Positions 60,863 through 64,000 of a stretch of DNA of 64,000 nucleotides are shown in pieces. Below the pieces are notes generated by a model, which saw nothing but the letters and a program-made list of their open reading frames with translations, did no database searches and was not told the origin of the DNA. Both the position numbers and the translations under genes were made by a program. Origin of the DNA: JADJRG01 sp964474905 (GTDB lineage Bacteria > Myxococcota_A > Polyangia > Nannocystales > Nannocystaceae); contig CAYYUP010000014.1 of NCBI GenBank assembly GCA_964474905.1, positions 38,159-102,158 of the forward strand, written 5' to 3'. Every line of letters starts with the position of its first letter. Within the stretch, counting starts at the first letter, position 1.

Positions 60863-61870
60863 GTGCCCCGCGCAGACCAACGCTACGCCCCCGCTCGCCG
60901 TCTCGAGGCGGTGCGAAATGTTCTCAACGCCACCGGGGGCGCGAGCGTCTACGAGATCGCCGAGCGCCTGGAGGTCAGCGTTCGGACTGCGCTCCGCTAC
61001 CTCAAGGCGCTCGAGAGCACGGGCGCGCCGCTCTACGAGGAGCTCGACGGCAAGCGAAAGATCTGGCGCTTGATGGCCAGCGCGCGCCAGCAGACGATCA
61101 CTCTGACGACCAGCCAGATGGTCTCGTTGGCGATGTCGCGGAGGGTCTTCGACTTCCTCGCGGGCACCGGTTTTAAGGAGGATCTAGACGACGTCTTTGA
61201 GCGTCTGGAGAGCACTCTGCGGCGAGCGGATTTTGTCGCGGCGCGCAACCTCGATCGAAAAATCTACGACGTCAATGAGGCGCCGCATCGCTACGAGGGG
61301 CGCATCGATCACGTCAATGACATCGTTACCGCGCTTATCAAAGAGAACCGCCTGCGGGTCACCTACGCCCGTGCCGGAGGCGGCGAGAACTCCTTCCTGC
61401 TCGATCCTTACACGCTTCTGGTCTACAAGAAGGGGCTCTACCTCGTCGGTTTTAGCCACCGTCATGGGGCGCTGCGTACCTTCTCGCTCGACGCCTTTCG
61501 CGAGGTCGCGTGGCTCTCGGGCGAGAGCTTTGAGTACCCCGCCGAGTACCATCCGTCGCAGATCGCCGACGGTGCGTTTGGCCTGATCAAGGGCGAGTCC
61601 TGCCATGTCCAGATCCGCTTTGATCGCGCGGTCGCCCGCTACGTCAGGCGCCGGATTTGGCATCCCAGCCAGCGCATCATCGACCGCGAGGATGGCGGCC
61701 TAGAGCTGCACATGGACGTGCTCGGCTTCCTCGAAATCCGTTCGTGGGTGCTCTCGTTCGGCGATAAGGCGGAGGTCCTGGGGCCTCCGGGCCTGCGGCA
61801 GATGGTGATCGACGAACTCGCCCGGGCGCTCGATCGCTATCGCCACGCGGACAAGCCGATCGACGATTGA
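60863..61870 (+). CDS. WYL-domain transcriptional regulator
   Basis: About 335 residues from GTG 60863, which gives the usual N-terminus (PRADQRYAPARRLEAVRNVL); the frame is open 44 codons earlier. The winged helix-turn-helix is at about 10-65 (GGASVYEIAERLEVSVRTAL then RYLKALESTGAPLYEE). A WYL domain follows (RLRVTYARAGGGENSFLLDP, YKKGLYLVGFSHRHGALRTF), and a C-terminal WCX-like extension ends VIDELARALDRY. WYL regulators sense ligands, often nucleic acids or damage signals, and repress or activate neighbouring genes. It is divergent from the helicase-like gene across the dyads. Confidence 0.9.
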   Translation: MPRADQRYAPARRLEAVRNVLNATGGASVYEIAERLEVSVRTALRYLKALESTGAPLYEELDGKRKIWRLMASARQQTITLTTSQMVSLAMSRRVFDFLAGTGFKEDLDDVFERLESTLRRADFVAARNLDRKIYDVNEAPHRYEGRIDHVNDIVTALIKENRLRVTYARAGGGENSFLLDPYTLLVYKKGLYLVGFSHRHGALRTFSLDAFREVAWLSGESFEYPAEYHPSQIADGAFGLIKGESCHVQIRFDRAVARYVRRRIWHPSQRIIDREDGGLELHMDVLGFLEIRSWVLSFGDKAEVLGPPGLRQMVIDELARALDRYRHADKPIDD

Positions 61871-62037
61871 GCGCCGATGCCCGATGGTCTGCTCAGGTTC
61901 TTGTGGGCGACGGTCGCGACAAAACTCGCGCCCGGGTCCTGGCGTATGCTGAGCCTCACCGGCAGCAATCATTGTCTGAGCAAATATTTCAAGATTGACA
62001 CGTGAACGTCGTTCTTTGGTTGTTTCGGAGACGATTC

Positions 62038-62991
62038 ATGAGTTCCTTGTGCATGCATTTGTTGCTATGCTCGCGGCCGATGCACAAAGTCTCGGCAGGG
62101 TCAACGCGGATCCGATGCAACGCCTGTGGCGGGTTAAATTCGGAGATTGCCCGTTATTGCAGCCGATGCGGAACCGACCTCGCCGCTGCCCCTGATGCCG
62201 GTACGCCGAGCGCGAAGCTTGAGGGGGTGACTTCGAGGAAGCAAGACTCCAAGCCCTTCCGACGCTGTCCAAAGTGCCATGCGGACAATCCTGGTGGGGC
62301 GAAGTTCTGCTGCGCTTGCGCGTCGGATCTCCTCCATCCTCCTGTCGAATCGAAGCCGGAAGCCGCCCCCGCGAGCGCTGCAGCTGCCTCTAGTGCATCA
62401 AGTACATCAAGTACATCGCCCTCGAAGCCACCAAAAGGGGAGAGTGCTTCGGGATGCAGAATTTGCCCGGGTTGCCACGTTCTCAACCCTTCCGCTGCGG
62501 CCTACTGTGCCGAGTGTGGTGTCGAGTTGCCCAAAGACACGACGGTGCCGATTTTTGGCAGGCCCGCAGGATTCTGGATTCGGGCGCTTGCGTATACCAT
62601 CGATACTGCAATCCTCATTATTGTCTCTCTCCTCTTGCACGAAAGCCTCGGGCTCCCCGACCCGGACTTCGATCGTCTCCCGTTTGAGCGGGCATTGGTC
62701 GAGAGCATTCCGAGCATTGTCGTCGACTTCACGACAAGTCTGCTCTACGCGATGGTCTTTGTCGGCGCCTGGGCGGGGACCATTGGTAAGCTTGTTCTCG
62801 GTCTCCGTGTCGTTCGTTTCTCGGATGGTGGGCGAGTGGCTTACGGCCTTGCGCTTGGCCGCAGCCTCGCCCAGGTCATCTCCATGATTCCGCTAGGTTT
62901 CGGTTACTTCTGGGTTGCTTTGACTCCATCCAAACGCGGCTGGCACGACTACCTTTGTGATACCCGAGTGGTTCACGTGAAACCGGAGTAG
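62038..62991 (+). CDS. RDD-family membrane protein with three N-terminal zinc ribbons
   Basis: About 317 residues from ATG 62038, chosen because CGGAG (62026-62030) lies upstream; starts at 62002 and 62080 are also open. Three double-CxxC zinc ribbons (first CNACGG with YCSRCG from about Cys27, then CPKC with FCCAC, then CPGC with YCAECG) are joined by Ser/Ala/Pro-rich linkers. An RDD-type domain follows with about three spans (ALAYTIDTAILIIVSLLL, IVVDFTTSLLYAMVFVGAWA, IGKLVLGLRVVRFSDGG). The zinc ribbons should be cytoplasmic. TTGACA at 61995 may be a -35 element. It is seven bases from the next gene, so probably co-transcribed. Confidence 0.88.
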   Translation: MSSLCMHLLLCSRPMHKVSAGSTRIRCNACGGLNSEIARYCSRCGTDLAAAPDAGTPSAKLEGVTSRKQDSKPFRRCPKCHADNPGGAKFCCACASDLLHPPVESKPEAAPASAAAASSASSTSSTSPSKPPKGESASGCRICPGCHVLNPSAAAYCAECGVELPKDTTVPIFGRPAGFWIRALAYTIDTAILIIVSLLLHESLGLPDPDFDRLPFERALVESIPSIVVDFTTSLLYAMVFVGAWAGTIGKLVLGLRVVRFSDGGRVAYGLALGRSLAQVISMIPLGFGYFWVALTPSKRGWHDYLCDTRVVHVKPE

Positions 62992-62997
62992 CCCGAG

Positions 62998-63861
62998 GTG
63001 GATCCTCTCTCGTATCTCGCCCTTGGCTTCGCCCCTGGGTTTTTCTGGCTCTGGATCGTTGTCCTGGGCAACCGTCAGCGCCCCGACCCGCGGGCTCTGG
63101 TGATCCGCACCTTTCTCCTAGGCGTTGGCGTGGCGCTCCCGATCGTATTCGTCGAGTACCTTATCGGCAGCACGACAGGGATCGGAACAGGAGACCTTGG
63201 CGAAATTATCTTCACGAGTTTCGTCGTCGCCGGATTCGTCGAGGAGTTTGGCAAGTTTCTGGTTGTCCGGCTGAGCTTGGGTGGCTCGCCCTACCTGGAT
63301 GAGCCCTTGCGCGGCCTTGTCTACGCAGCTGCGGTTGCCCTCGGCTTTGCGTCGATCGAAAACGTCTTTTACATGGTCAGGTTTGGGCCCGAGGTGCTTG
63401 GTGTTCGGGCGCTCACCTCGACGGTTGGGCATATTGCTTTTTCCGCCCTGTGGGGGTACGGCTTGGGAGCTGATCGCCTTGCCTGCGCCGAGGGTCGTCC
63501 TTCCCGCGGCTTCGCGATCCTAGGGCTGATCGGAGCAATTGTTGTTCACGGTACGTACGACGTCGCCACGTTTCTAGATCGCGGCGATTTTCTTGGGGTC
63601 GTTCTTCTTGGTAGCGTCGCGATTTGTGTGGGGCTCTTCATTCGCGCGAACAGACGGTCGATCCATCAGGGGCGCAGGGGATTTCGAAAGATTCGATGTT
63701 CGGATTGTGATGCTCTCTGCCCCTATGGCAAGGGTTATTGCTCGGGCTGCGGAGCGTCGCTTTCGCGGCATGCCCCGATTCACTGTGGGGTATGTCGCAA
63801 AATAATCGAGCTTCGTGCAGCCTATTGCATCCATTGCGGTGCACACCAGGCGACGGATTAG
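62998..63861 (+). CDS. PrsW-type intramembrane protease with C-terminal zinc ribbons
   Basis: A 287-residue polytopic protein from a GTG. PrsW-family motifs are visible: EEFGK (E82-E83) in FVEEFGKFLVV, ENVFY at 121-125, and the His/Asp pair in HGTYD at about 184-188. These residues are needed for site-1 cleavage by PrsW. After a last span come two zinc ribbons (CSDC with YCSGCG, and CGVC with YCIHCG), not present in PrsW of Bacillus. It forms an operon with the RDD/zinc-ribbon gene. No anti-sigma factor lies nearby. Confidence 0.88.
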   Translation: MDPLSYLALGFAPGFFWLWIVVLGNRQRPDPRALVIRTFLLGVGVALPIVFVEYLIGSTTGIGTGDLGEIIFTSFVVAGFVEEFGKFLVVRLSLGGSPYLDEPLRGLVYAAAVALGFASIENVFYMVRFGPEVLGVRALTSTVGHIAFSALWGYGLGADRLACAEGRPSRGFAILGLIGAIVVHGTYDVATFLDRGDFLGVVLLGSVAICVGLFIRANRRSIHQGRRGFRKIRCSDCDALCPYGKGYCSGCGASLSRHAPIHCGVCRKIIELRAAYCIHCGAHQATD

Positions 63862-63938
63862 ACTAGAGGAGACCTGGTCCCTTTGTTTGGATGCGCAGTG
63901 GGGCCCAACCCATGAGCTGTGCCTATTGATTGATTAGA

Positions 63939-64000
63939 TCAGTGGGGGAGCGGCTCATGGCCGAGGCTGTAGGCCTGGATGATGGTGGCCACAGCCCGGG
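63939..64000 (-). CDS. Possible C-terminus of a gene beyond the right edge
   Basis: On the minus strand, one frame is open from the window edge to a TGA at 63939-63941 and reads VATIIQAYSLGHEPLPH at its end. The stretch is too short to identify. It is offered because the composition is protein-like. Confidence 0.25.
   Translation of the reverse strand, partial: RAVATIIQAYSLGHEPLPH

Overview
The window is a G+C-rich chromosomal segment that looks like a Myxococcota genome, most likely of the Nannocystaceae type (Nannocystis, Plesiocystis, Enhygromyxa). This is inferred from the gene content: an alternative complex III next to an A2-type caa3 oxidase, a Ser/Thr kinase with a TPR tail, an Oar-like TonB-dependent receptor, many lipoproteins, and a secreted lipoprotein with a long Ser/Thr/Gly/Asp linker after its lipobox. 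No rRNA, CRISPR array, insertion sequence or prophage was seen. One tRNA gene is present.

Layout. 1-2540: the N-terminal part of a PLP aminotransferase, a small unknown protein, tRNA-Gly(GCC) with promoter and terminator, and an exported Cys-containing protein. 2641-8636: four consecutive thioredoxin-fold envelope proteins carrying 2, 3, 2 and 1 CxxC domains (eight in all), the most unusual block of the first 10 kb. 8665-9606: an alpha/beta hydrolase. 9797-25722: a respiratory supercluster made of a Cys-rich membrane protein, heme O synthase ctaB, a SCO copper chaperone, a cytochrome c lipoprotein, actABCDEF (alternative complex III), an unrecognised one-TM Pro-rich protein, a second SCO, and ctaC-ctaD-ctaE-subunit IV of a caa3 oxidase, closed by a strong terminator. 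26022-33967: a cytochrome c maturation operon (ccmE, ccmF, an unusual zinc-ribbon protein, a large exported protein, ccmA, ccmB, ccmC and two small membrane proteins). CcmE is the Cys (CxxxY) variant, and no CcmH is visible.

34082-45364: acyl-CoA dehydrogenase, murI, an Oar-like receptor, a secreted esterase-like lipoprotein, an FAD-dependent oxidoreductase, and several small lipoproteins or unknown proteins. 45365-54464: an NfeD-like/flotillin/flotillin operon, hemB, two tandem proline iminopeptidase paralogs, and a DUF4139 lipoprotein. 54465-64000: a hexamer microsatellite, a single-domain response regulator, an unknown protein, the kinase-TPR protein, a helicase-like protein whose ATPase motifs have decayed, a divergent WYL-type regulator with nested operator-like dyads, and a zinc-ribbon/RDD plus PrsW-type/zinc-ribbon membrane pair.

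The genes between about 9.8 and 34 kb form a coherent module: heme O and copper supply, the quinol:cytochrome c oxidoreductase, the oxidase, and the machine that attaches heme to the eleven or so c-type heme sites encoded here. The thioredoxin block upstream could supply envelope thiol oxidation or reduction for the same module, but that link is inferred from proximity only. The parts that look least described are the multi-thioredoxin array, the modified Ccm operon, and the decayed-helicase/WYL divergon.
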